64,000 nt of DNA from NCBI RefSeq assembly GCF_021601625.1, contig NZ_BQHR01000022.1, positions 29,242 to 93,241 of the forward strand, in the 5' to 3' direction. Both the position numbers and the translations under genes were made by a program. This DNA comes from Pseudomonas paraglycinae. GTDB taxonomy: Bacteria; Pseudomonadota; Gammaproteobacteria; Pseudomonadales; Pseudomonadaceae. This document shows positions 9,129 to 17,715 of the stretch, piece by piece. The notes under the pieces are model-generated. The model searched no databases. It was not told the DNA's origin and worked only from the letters and a program-made list of their open reading frames with translations. Numbering within the stretch: the first letter of the stretch is position 1; every line of letters starts with the position of its first letter.

Positions 9129-9149
9129 AGCTCCTGTATGTGAGGAGCT
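9129..9149 (-). promoter_or_regulatory. Hairpin sequestering the ribosome-binding site
   Basis: On the minus strand AGCTCCT (9143-9149) can pair with AGGAGCT (9129-9135) across a 7-base loop. The second arm is the ribosome-binding site of the 52-residue gene starting at 9122. All four genes of the operon depend on that start through ATGA overlaps, so the hairpin could set expression of the replication protein. Confidence 0.6.
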
Positions 9150-9276
9150 GCCACGGATCGTCGCCAAACGATGTAAGGGTGGCAGCTGTGCGCGGGTTGG
9201 CGAACCGGGCATACAGGACCCCGGCAGACCCGAAGGTCTCCCACGCACAGCCACCATAAAGCAGGAGTGCGGGCAC

Positions 9277-9309
9277 AAAAAAAGCGCCAGCAATCGGTAT
9301 GGGGGCGCC
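9277..9309 (-). terminator. Intrinsic terminator inside the replication operon leader
   Basis: On the minus strand a GGCGC stem arm at 9304-9309 pairs with GGCGC's complement at 9284-9288 and is followed at once by seven T (9277-9283). It lies about 150 bases before the first start codon, so transcripts would stop unless read-through occurs. This is an attenuator-like position. Confidence 0.65.
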
Positions 9310-9463
9310 TGTGCGCCTGTATGTACTCGGGTCGCCAAACCCGATCACTGATTTTGCAGTGATGGCGGCAGGATAACCCCGAGTTTTTATCCGCGCAACC
9401 AGCACGAAGCCTTGCGCATTTTTTTGATGCGACATAAATTGACCGGGCATACAGATTGACCTC

Positions 9464-9498
9464 AAACGCCCCCGGTTGCCGCCGGGGGCGTTTTCGTT
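9464..9498. terminator. Strong terminator between the two small-gene operons
   Basis: AACGCCCCCGG (9465-9475) and CCGGGGGCGTT (9482-9492) form an 11-bp GC-rich stem with a 6-base loop and T residues on the plus side (TTTTCGTTT). It lies directly after the stop of the 101-residue gene at 9499 and separates the regulator operon from the replication operon leader. Confidence 0.75.
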
Positions 9499-9804
9499 TC
9501 AGGCGTGGGCTTCCCAACGCAGATTGAGCAGGGGCAGGAAGCCGTCATTGAGCATTGAGCGGGCGTCTTCGTAGGCTTCCGTTTGCTGGCCTTCGTCGAC
9601 GATCACCGCACCGATGTTTTCGCAGTGGAGTGCGAGGGCGCACCAAGTGCCGTCGGCCCAGCTAAGTACGCTGACCACGCGTCCCTGTTTGTCCTGGCGG
9701 CTGCGATAGCGCTCGAGACGCTGCATTGTGGTGGATGAAAAACCGATGCAGCGCAGCACTGAAAAGGGATGCATCAAGGCTTGATTGGCAATCGAACGGC
9801 TCAC
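9499..9804 (-). CDS. Hypothetical protein of the regulator operon
   Basis: A 101-residue protein with no recognised family. It has no signal peptide; the middle (GRVVSVLSWADGTWCALALHCENIGAVIVDEGQQTEAYEDA) looks like a small alpha/beta domain. ATG at 9804 overlaps the stop of the upstream gene by ATGA, so it is the fourth and last gene of the operon that starts at 10920. A GC-rich terminator follows immediately. Confidence 0.65.
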   Translation of the reverse strand: MSRSIANQALMHPFSVLRCIGFSSTTMQRLERYRSRQDKQGRVVSVLSWADGTWCALALHCENIGAVIVDEGQQTEAYEDARSMLNDGFLPLLNLRWEAHA

Positions 9805-10409
9805 GCTGCCTCCTGCACGTTGGCAAACAATGGGGGCGGAGTTTCACCTTTGAGCCACGCGGCGATCTTGCTGTCTTCTGCGCAGCGACGACGGTGCCGC
9901 TCGGCGAGCACATTGCGCCGCTCGTTCAGGCACGTTTCCATGTATTGGGTGAGATCGGACGTGATGCGTAGGTCTGCGTAGAGCCGTTCGTTGATGATCT
10001 TTTCTTGCTCGATGTCCTTCTCAACGATATGGCTCCAGACGTGAGGATCATTCGAGTAGCCGTCCTTCTGATCGATCAGCCAGTAGGTGACCCAGTTGTT
10101 CAGTGCTGATTGACTCAGCCCTGCGCGGCGGCCTTCTTTCATCGCGAAATGACCGTGGCCGTGAACGCTTGAAAACTCGCGGCGAATAGCGTGTTTGCGG
10201 ATAATGTCTGGCAGTTCCCAGGCATTGGGAGTGAGCGGCATAACGAGGCCGTCAGGATTGAAAAAGAACGCCTCTTTTTCTTCACCGTTCCAGCTCACGC
10301 CGGCGATGGTGCGATGCCGCCAATTGATGCCGCCTTGAGTGTAGAGCTGAAAGCCAACGCTATAGGAGTCGTGGAAGGGGCCTTTGAATGGGCAGTAATT
10401 ACGCTTCAT
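9801..10409 (-). CDS. Hypothetical protein of the regulator operon
   Basis: A 202-residue soluble protein, no family recognised. The N-terminal half is rich in aromatic residues (MKRNYCPFKGPFHDSYSVGF); the C-terminal half is helical and charged (LNERRNVLAERHRRRCAEDSK). Start and stop both overlap neighbours by ATGA. It sits after the AlpA-like regulator in a coupled operon, so an early regulatory or replication-accessory role is plausible, without motif support. Confidence 0.65.
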   Translation of the reverse strand: MKRNYCPFKGPFHDSYSVGFQLYTQGGINWRHRTIAGVSWNGEEKEAFFFNPDGLVMPLTPNAWELPDIIRKHAIRREFSSVHGHGHFAMKEGRRAGLSQSALNNWVTYWLIDQKDGYSNDPHVWSHIVEKDIEQEKIINERLYADLRITSDLTQYMETCLNERRNVLAERHRRRCAEDSKIAAWLKGETPPPLFANVQEAA

Positions 10410-10675
10410 GCGGCCACCTCATCACGGGCTTCAATGCGACCACGTGCCCACGCTTGGACTTCGGACAAAACCCAGGCGACCGGGGCGCCGCGAGCGTTGC
10501 TGTTTGTGAGCTTTACAGTTTTTGGAAAGTTACTTTCAGGCTCATTCATCAGCTTGTAGATAGTCGGGCGGGCGAGACCGACGATACTCATGACCTCGCC
10601 AATTCGGATAAGGGTCAGCGATGGGTCGATTGGCGTGGAGTCGTTTGCAGCGGAGTGGAGGCGAGAGGTTTTCAT
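10406..10675 (-). CDS. AlpA-like transcriptional regulator
   Basis: An 89-residue protein with the AlpA/MerR-type winged-helix pattern: LIRIGEVMSIVGLARPTIYKLM gives the recognition helices, followed by FPKTVKLTN and VAWVLSEVQAWARGRIEARD. The ATG at 10675 is chosen because it overlaps the stop of the upstream gene (ATGA); the frame runs further up to 10726 without support. AlpA-family proteins are excisionase-like or activators in P4-type elements (P4 Vis is a relative) and often control integrase or excision. Here it is the second gene of the operon. Confidence 0.85.
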   Translation of the reverse strand: MKTSRLHSAANDSTPIDPSLTLIRIGEVMSIVGLARPTIYKLMNEPESNFPKTVKLTNSNARGAPVAWVLSEVQAWARGRIEARDEVAA

Positions 10676-10920
10676 TTCTCGTTCCTCGCGGTTGCGGGAG
10701 AGCTGTGTGTGCGGCTTTCGAGCCACGTCGACACATCCTTAGGTCGATAACGCACACGGCTTCCGACTTTTACATACGGCAGCGGATTGCGACGCGAACT
10801 GCGCCAAGCGGCGAGTGTACGGTGCGATAGACCCAGGGTGGCGGCCACCTGATCGGGCGTGAGCAAGTCGGTGGCGAAGGGCGGAAGAGGGGAGATGGAT
10901 TGGCGCGTTGTGTCAGTCAT
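10672..10920 (-). CDS. Helix-turn-helix excisionase-like DNA-binding protein
   Basis: An 82-residue protein with LLTPDQVAATLGLSHRTLAAWR, followed by LPYVKVGSRVRYRPKDVSTWLESR. This is the usual excisionase/MerR-like pattern (pfam HTH_17 type). It is the first gene of a four-gene operon of overlapping frames, together with the AlpA-like gene. It may act as recombination directionality factor or as repressor of the element. An 8-base inverted repeat lies directly upstream and is a candidate operator. Confidence 0.82.
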   Translation of the reverse strand: MTDTTRQSISPLPPFATDLLTPDQVAATLGLSHRTLAAWRSSRRNPLPYVKVGSRVRYRPKDVSTWLESRTHSSPATARNEK

Positions 10921-11001
10921 TTAGCGTTTCCTGTAGTCGTTAAGAGATACAGGGCTAACGCTAAGTGCAGAAAGGGAAACGAACAGTGGTTCGTTTCCCT
11001 T
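10921..11001 (-). promoter_or_regulatory. Candidate operator and hairpin upstream of the regulator operon
   Basis: Directly upstream of the HTH gene, TTAGCGTT (10921-10928) is repeated inverted as AACGCTAA (10957-10964), 28 bases apart. Next to it AAGGGAAACGAA (10972-10983) and TTCGTTTCCCTT (10990-11001) form a 12-bp stem with a 6-base loop. The stem is either the terminator of the PIN gene upstream on the same strand or part of the control region. I cannot separate these. Confidence 0.5.
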
Positions 11002-11059
11002 CTAAATGATTTCAGGCGTGTAGAGTGGGCTGGACTGGACATCCATTCGCGCGGTTACC

Positions 11060-11155
11060 AAACCCTCGAGTGAGACCTGGAAGGTAGCAGCCTAGTCTGA
11101 TGATCCCCTTGGACACAGCCAGATAGCAATCGCAGGAGTCGTGCCAGGGCTATCT
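11060..11155 (+). ncRNA. Possible SRP-RNA-like segment (low confidence)
   Basis: In the gap between the PIN gene and the regulator operon, the plus strand reads GGAAGGTAGCAGCCTA (11079-11094), preceded by GTGAGACCT. This closely resembles the domain IV tip of bacterial 4.5S RNA (GGAAGGAAGCAGCC). Downstream, AGATAGC (11121-11127) and GCTATCT (11149-11155) are inverted repeats. The outer stem expected of 4.5S RNA is not obvious, so this may be a diverged or decayed copy, or chance. Confidence 0.3.
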
Positions 11156-11204
11156 AATCGTTAATTTCTGATATCCGTGTTAAAAAATAAAACTCACAAG
11201 CATT

Positions 11205-12278
11205 TTATCTAAGGCGTCTGCAGGCAATACTGACATCTTTGTAAGAGTCGTTTTGCGTGTTGTAGATGAAGCTGATGTCGAAATAAGGTCTGATAAAAGT
11301 TTGAAGTAATACGCTATTGTCTTTCTGCGTAACTTCGTAAAACTCTCTATCGAAATCGCTTTGTCGGCTGAAATAGTCTAGCTTAGGGACTTCCAGCCAA
11401 ATCTCCAGTATTCGTATGTTGAAGGTGTATGATAAGAAAACTTCGCTCTTTCCTAATTCTTCGCCGCTTTCTAAATGCTCATCCTCTAATCCTTCCATAA
11501 CATCCACATCAGAGAAAATCAGATTTTGCAGTGGCAGTCCAGCCCAGCTTGTACCATCAAGTACGTTTAGCAACTCACTAGCTGATATGTTGCGAAAAAA
11601 TTTGCAGCCCTCTTCAATTAATATGTCATTTATAAGGCCGTTGTTTACAAGGTTTTCATTTTTCTCAACGTGGTCGCGTACAAACGAGAATAGGGAATCG
11701 CAAGGTCGAATTTTTGCAGTTATATCATGTGTATTGAGATCATTTACTAAGTCTTTATGTAAGGTTAATTCGGAGCCTTTCTTTTCGAAAAAATCGGAAG
11801 TGTTGTTTGTTAAAAAAACAACGTCACCCTTATATTTGGTTTTCTTCAGGTGATGGACTAGGGAAAGCCAGATGAGTGTGTCTCTGTATCCTTTTTCACC
11901 GTCGGAAAACGGCTTTTTATTGCTCAGTGCACGTGCTACAACCTCTCTGTGGCTGACTTCTTCGTATTCGAGGAATTCAAGGTTGTCACAACGATCTTCT
12001 AGGTGTTCGATAAAATCAAAATCATAGCTTTCCGCTGTCGATAGATCAGGTGCTAGCGGTTGTGGCAAGAGTTTGACTAGGGATTTTAATTCGTTTTTGA
12101 TTTTTTGTATGGCCTCAAGTGTTTCGCGTCGACGAATATTTTCCACCTCCTCACATACTACTTTGGAGATGAGAAGCTCTTCGTTCTCATTTGCTATGTA
12201 GTGGAAGAAGTATCTAAAGTTGGACTGCCTCATAAACCAATCATTGTAAAAAATGTTTGTGTCGACGTAGATTTTCAT
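11205..12278 (-). CDS. PIN-domain (DUF4935-like) nuclease, element cargo
   Basis: A 357-residue protein. The N-terminal PIN fold starts MKIYVDTNIFYNDW with D6, followed by acidic E43/E44, then FSDGEKGYRDTLIWLSL with D126 and D133, and VVFLTNNTSDF with D162. This matches DUF4935-type PIN domains, metal-dependent RNases found in toxins and conflict systems. The C-terminal half (about 190-357) is unassigned. It is a single gene with no small antitoxin-like partner beside it, and it is more A+T rich than its neighbours, which suggests separate acquisition. It is likely defence or toxin cargo of the element; target and trigger are unknown. Confidence 0.75.
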   Translation of the reverse strand: MKIYVDTNIFYNDWFMRQSNFRYFFHYIANENEELLISKVVCEEVENIRRRETLEAIQKIKNELKSLVKLLPQPLAPDLSTAESYDFDFIEHLEDRCDNLEFLEYEEVSHREVVARALSNKKPFSDGEKGYRDTLIWLSLVHHLKKTKYKGDVVFLTNNTSDFFEKKGSELTLHKDLVNDLNTHDITAKIRPCDSLFSFVRDHVEKNENLVNNGLINDILIEEGCKFFRNISASELLNVLDGTSWAGLPLQNLIFSDVDVMEGLEDEHLESGEELGKSEVFLSYTFNIRILEIWLEVPKLDYFSRQSDFDREFYEVTQKDNSVLLQTFIRPYFDISFIYNTQNDSYKDVSIACRRLR

Positions 12279-12365
12279 GGGGTCCCTGATTTGAAAATTT
12301 GGATTTTTAGTTTGCTGCTCTGGGGGCGTTGAGTGCTTTTAGAGATGATTAGTATCTATGTGGGT

Positions 12366-13226
12366 CTAAGTAAGTATTCCGGCAGAGGTTAAAATGTTGC
12401 GTATTTGTTTTTTAGATAGCTTGGCCGAACTCCCTGGCGCTTTTAGCGCACTGTCAGTACCAAAAATAATGCCGACGATCTCTCGTTTTGATCGTCCGTC
12501 GTTGAGGAGGCGCGTAGCATGCGAGCAAATACTCTGATTGCGATCTGCAGAGGCCTCACGGCGTATGCCCGCTGAGTTATTTCCAGCTTTTCTAGCAGTG
12601 ACGCTGATTCGGGTTTTCTCTCTACTGCTTAATACTGGCGAGGCATACACCCTCGCTAGAATCATGTAGTGCTGGGCTGCACCAATAAAGTCTGCCGCTT
12701 GTTCACGAGCATCGGCTTCAAGGGAAGCCTGCTTTTGACGGATTTCGTTCACAAGCACGTCGAAACTTTCAGGGGACTCTTCAGCTAAAGCAATCAGAAT
12801 ATCCCGCTCACCGCTGTAAAGATCCTCGTGAAATTCCCTCAACCATCGGCCCAGCACTTCAATCGCGCGGCAAGCGCGATCTAGTGCCAATGCCGCAACG
12901 CATTGGCAATCTGTAAAAGCTGACTCCGTGGACTCGCCGATAAACCATCGGATGGTGCTAGCTAAGTCATCCTGAAACAATCCTATGCGTTGATGAATAT
13001 TGTAGGAGTGACGTCTAACCTCTCGTAGAACGCGGACTGCGTCTACTGTCCATTCGCCAGCGTCGTTCAGATGATTTGCCCAATGCAGTTGACCCTCGCG
13101 GATGAGTTCAACGACTCGATTGATGCGCTCTGCGAATTCTTCGTACAGCACTAGATGCTCAAGCGCCTCGATGTTCTCCCAGCCTTCGACGTCGATCGGG
13201 ACGCTTAAATTGAATCTGCTATTCAT
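12366..13226 (-). CDS. Uncharacterised protein next to the integrase
   Basis: A 286-residue protein, largely alpha-helical, without signal peptide. The C-terminal part (KREIVGIIFGTDSALK ... LSKKQIRNILTSAGILT) looks like a helix-turn-helix or tail segment, and the middle is acidic and helical. I do not recognise a family. It lies alone between the A+T-rich PIN gene and the right iteron cluster, a position where P4-like elements often carry cargo genes, so a defence role is possible but not shown. Confidence 0.65.
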   Translation of the reverse strand: MNSRFNLSVPIDVEGWENIEALEHLVLYEEFAERINRVVELIREGQLHWANHLNDAGEWTVDAVRVLREVRRHSYNIHQRIGLFQDDLASTIRWFIGESTESAFTDCQCVAALALDRACRAIEVLGRWLREFHEDLYSGERDILIALAEESPESFDVLVNEIRQKQASLEADAREQAADFIGAAQHYMILARVYASPVLSSREKTRISVTARKAGNNSAGIRREASADRNQSICSHATRLLNDGRSKREIVGIIFGTDSALKAPGSSAKLSKKQIRNILTSAGILT

Positions 13227-13342
13227 TATTTTCCCCTCGCCCCGTTTACGGACCCGAAAAAACGCGATCGCCTGCGCCCGCCGATGCTAGGAAGCCGACA
13301 GAGAGAAGAAGGCCATTTAAGCCTCTGGCCGTGGCTGATTCC

Positions 13343-13464
13343 GGAACACCTTATGTGTTCCGTCTCCCATGTGTTCCACCTGCAGGCCATTTGTGTTCCA
13401 CCGCTGAAAGCCACGAAATTAGAGGCTTTCAGGAGTTTCGGAACACATGGAACACGCGGAACAC
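13343..13464. repeat. Iteron cluster 2 (GGAACAC/GTGTTCC), mirrored partner of cluster 1
   Basis: Seven exact copies are present: GGAACAC at 13343, GTGTTCC at 13355, 13371 and 13393, then GGAACAC at 13440, 13449 and 13458 as a triplet with a 9-base period. The triplet is the mirror of the one at 4401-4425. Between them CTGAAAGCC (13404-13412) and GGCTTTCAG (13424-13432) form an inverted repeat; GGCTTTCAG also occurs in cluster 1 at 4453. The gap 13227-13494 holds no gene. P4 uses two separated sites, ori and crr, bound by alpha; this pair is likely the equivalent. Confidence 0.6.
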
Positions 13465-13494
13465 CGTTTTTTTGAGGGTTCGGAGTTTGCACGG

Positions 13495-14736
13495 TCAAAT
13501 CGCCTTTCCAAACTGGCCTGGCACAACGTTCCCGGTCTGTAGTTTGTCCAGATGATCGGCATACCACTGCATCATTGCTGTCCGTTGCTCGAGGTACTGA
13601 GCTTTGTTGTAGACCCCCGAGATACCCTCTTCTTTGTGGGCCAATTGGGCCTCCACATGTTCCTTTGGCCATCCGTGTTCACGGAGCAGGGTGCTCGCTG
13701 TATGGCGTGTGCCGTGGCCAACAAGACGTCCTTTATAGCCAATGGTCGCGAATACCTTATTTATCGTGTTTTCACTGATCGTAGGATTCTTCGCGCCTAC
13801 TCCAGGAAATAGCCAGCGGCTGCGTCCGGTTAAAGTGTGCAGCTCTCTAAGGGCGATCAGCGCTTGGCGCGGAAGGGGACACACAAAGTCTCGGCGCATC
13901 TTCATCTTCGATGCAGGTGTAGTCCAAAGAGCTCTATCGAGATCAAACTCTTTCCACTCCGCTAGACGAACCATTCCCGGCCTTGAGGCTGTCCATATGC
14001 AAAGCCATGCCGCCGTTCGGGCGGTCAGTCTGCTGGGAGTGTTCTTTAAGGCGGTCAGAAACTCGCCAAGTTCGGGCTCTAGCAAATGAGGGTGTTGTTG
14101 AGTCTTCGGTGCTTGAGCTGCGATGTCGCGTAGACGGCTACCGGGATCGTTTTCTGTCAGTCCTAAGCCGATTGCTCTGCCGAAAATCTGATTGACCCAT
14201 GTCCGACATTTTTCAGCAACGTTATGCGCCTCCCGAGCTTCGAGTGAGGCCTGGAGATTTGCACAGTCGGTTCGGGTTATTTCGTCCAGAGGTTTATCAC
14301 CAAGCGCTGGAAGAATGTCTTTGTCGAGGTAGGTGCGGATTTTATTGAGAGTGGAGGAGGCGAGACCTTTTTCCTCCTTTGCCTTGAGCCAAGCTTCCGC
14401 AGCCGCTCTGAAGGTTCGGGTTCGAGCGGCATCGATTGCCGCTTTTGCCGAGCGTTTTTGTTCCAGAGGATCCGCACCGCTGCTGACGACCTTTCGTAGC
14501 TCAGCTGCTTTTTCGCGGGCAAGTGCGCCGCTGACTTCTGGATAGCCTCCAAGGCCCATCCATGCCCAATTGCCTGCAGGACGCTTGTACCGGAGTTGCC
14601 ATGATTTGCCCCCGTCCGGTTTGACCCGGAAATATAAGCCGTTTCCATCCAGCTCCCGGTATTCCTTTGTTTCGGGTTCAAGTCCTGCAAGGGTGGTATC
14701 GGCGAGAGGGCGGCGCTTGATGTCTGCGCGCTTCAT
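13495..14736 (-). CDS. P4-type tyrosine integrase
   Basis: A 413-residue site-specific recombinase that inserts and excises the element at tRNA-Leu. The N-terminal DUF4102-type arm-binding domain is at about 1-100 (REYDGNGL-like ELDGNGLYFRVKPDG), the core-binding domain at about 108-200, and the catalytic domain at about 215-395. Catalytic residues are visible: R252 (TASRPGMVRLAEW), H341 and R344 (HGTRHTAST), H367 (AQLAHKE) and Y376 (VYNKAQYLEQR). Length and layout are normal for the family. It lies 164 bases from the 3' end of the tRNA gene and runs in the same direction, as in P4-like and other tRNA-targeted elements. Confidence 0.95.
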   Translation of the reverse strand: MKRADIKRRPLADTTLAGLEPETKEYRELDGNGLYFRVKPDGGKSWQLRYKRPAGNWAWMGLGGYPEVSGALAREKAAELRKVVSSGADPLEQKRSAKAAIDAARTRTFRAAAEAWLKAKEEKGLASSTLNKIRTYLDKDILPALGDKPLDEITRTDCANLQASLEAREAHNVAEKCRTWVNQIFGRAIGLGLTENDPGSRLRDIAAQAPKTQQHPHLLEPELGEFLTALKNTPSRLTARTAAWLCIWTASRPGMVRLAEWKEFDLDRALWTTPASKMKMRRDFVCPLPRQALIALRELHTLTGRSRWLFPGVGAKNPTISENTINKVFATIGYKGRLVGHGTRHTASTLLREHGWPKEHVEAQLAHKEEGISGVYNKAQYLEQRTAMMQWYADHLDKLQTGNVVPGQFGKAI

Positions 14737-14830
14737 CCTTGTATCCCAAAGTTAGGTAATTTTCTCAGGATACAAGGAGGGATACAGGGATACAACGGAT
14801 AGGGGAGACAGGGGGAAACAGTTAGGCACA

Positions 14831-14857
14831 AAAAAACCGGCCAAGTGGCCGGTTTCT
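14831..14857 (-). terminator. Terminator after tRNA-Leu
   Basis: On the minus strand AACCGGCC (14847-14854) pairs with GGCCGGTT (14835-14842) around a 4-base loop and is followed by a run of T up to 14831. It would end tRNA-Leu transcription before the integrase gene. It lies on the element side of the expected attachment site. Confidence 0.75.
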
Positions 14858-14862
14858 TTGGG

Positions 14863-14889
14863 TCTGAGAGACTGGTAGAGACTCTCAGA
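14863..14889. repeat. Inverted repeat beside the attachment site
   Basis: TCTGAGAG (14863-14870) and CTCTCAGA (14882-14889) form an 8-base inverted repeat 10 bases from the tRNA 3' end. It could be an integrase arm or core-flanking site, or part of the tRNA transcript 3' trailer. Confidence 0.35.
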
Positions 14890-14899
14890 TACTGCTATG

Positions 14900-14984
14900 T
14901 GGTGCCCCGAGGGAGACTCGAACTCCCACTCCTTTCGAAAACGGATTTTGAATCCGCCGCGTCTACCAATTCCGCCATCAGGGC
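14900..14984 (-). tRNA. tRNA-Leu (anticodon CAA)
   Basis: Read on the minus strand it begins GCCCTGATGGCGGAATTGG and ends in CTCGGGGCACCA, with encoded CCA. The acceptor stem GCCCTGA pairs with TCGGGGC (one G-T). The anticodon stem/loop CGGAT-TCAAAAT-CCG gives anticodon CAA, and a long variable arm is present as expected for Leu. Its 3' end is the likely attachment site of the element, since the P4-type integrase lies just downstream. Satellite P4 itself uses a tRNA-Leu(CAA) gene, leuX, in E. coli. The gene is intact, so the element carries or restores the 3' end. Confidence 0.95.
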
Positions 14985-15092
14985 TCAATGGCGGCGAAGT
15001 ATAGAGAGGTGCCTACCGTTGGTCAATCACGTTTCATGGTCAATTTTCGATATTTCCGCTAGACTTTCCGGCCCTGCTAGACGAACCCCATC

Positions 15093-17272
<2,180 letters not shown>

Positions 17273-17315
17273 GTTTTCTGACCCCAAGATTCAACATTTG
17301 CAACTGGAGTGCTAA

Positions 17316-17651
17316 ATGAGCTTTTTTATCTCTAATGCCATGGCTGACGCGGCTGCACCGGCTGCAGCGCCTATGGGCGGCGGCTTCGAGTGGATTTTCC
17401 TGGTCGGCTTCCTGGTCATCTTCTACCTGATGATCTGGCGTCCACAGGCCAAGCGCGCCAAAGAGCAGAAGAACCTGCTGAGCAGCCTGCAGAAGGGCGA
17501 CGAAGTGGTCACCACCGGCGGCATCGCCGGCAAGATCACCAAAGTGGCCGATGACTTCGTGGTTCTGGAAGTTTCCGACACCGTGGAAATGAAGTTCCAG
17601 AAGGGCGCCATCGCCGCCACGCTGCCAAAAGGCACGCTGAAAGCGATCTAA
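17316..17651 (+). CDS. yajC: Sec translocon accessory subunit YajC
   Basis: A 111-residue inner-membrane protein with one membrane segment (about 24-42, WIFLVGFLVIFYLMIWRP), then the conserved RPQAKRAKEQKNLLSSLQKGDEVVTTGGI and a small cytoplasmic domain. It forms a complex with SecD and SecF, encoded just downstream, and supports SecYEG-dependent export. Normal length and order. Confidence 0.96.
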   Translation: MSFFISNAMADAAAPAAAPMGGGFEWIFLVGFLVIFYLMIWRPQAKRAKEQKNLLSSLQKGDEVVTTGGIAGKITKVADDFVVLEVSDTVEMKFQKGAIAATLPKGTLKAI

Positions 17652-17715
17652 GGTTCCAACTTCTACTCAATCGACGGGGCGCGCAAGGCGCCCCGCGTTC
17701 ATAACGGGCGGCGTG

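Larger units (their letters stand above)
9123..9463 (-). ncRNA. Structured leader, candidate P4 CI-like immunity RNA region
   Basis: Read on the minus strand, this leader has a hairpin with loop TTGGCG (9328-9343, stem CGGGT/ACCCG), an intrinsic terminator (9277-9309), and a stem AGACC/GGTCT closed by a TTCG loop (9226-9239). These are followed by the complementary motif TCGCCAA in a GGTT/AACC stem (about 9195-9206), a second TTGGCG-loop hairpin (9157-9172, stem ATCGT/ACGAT) and a hairpin that covers the ribosome-binding site of the first gene. In P4, seqB of the CI RNA pairs with flanking seqA and seqC to cause premature termination. The order here (TTGGCGA, TCGCCAA, TTGGCGA) matches that logic. 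Function is inferred, and no sequence identity with P4 is claimed. Confidence 0.55.

Noticed and set aside
8968-9465. Extended frame upstream of the 93-residue gene (Ash/Icd-like looking protein)
   Set aside because: It crosses stable hairpins, a terminator and the complementary loops; composition is unlike a protein and a better start exists at 8967. A real Ash-like peptide cannot be fully excluded.
13226-13672. A 148-codon minus-strand frame overlapping the integrase end and iteron cluster 2
   Set aside because: Different frame from the integrase, no family pattern, and it translates the iterons.
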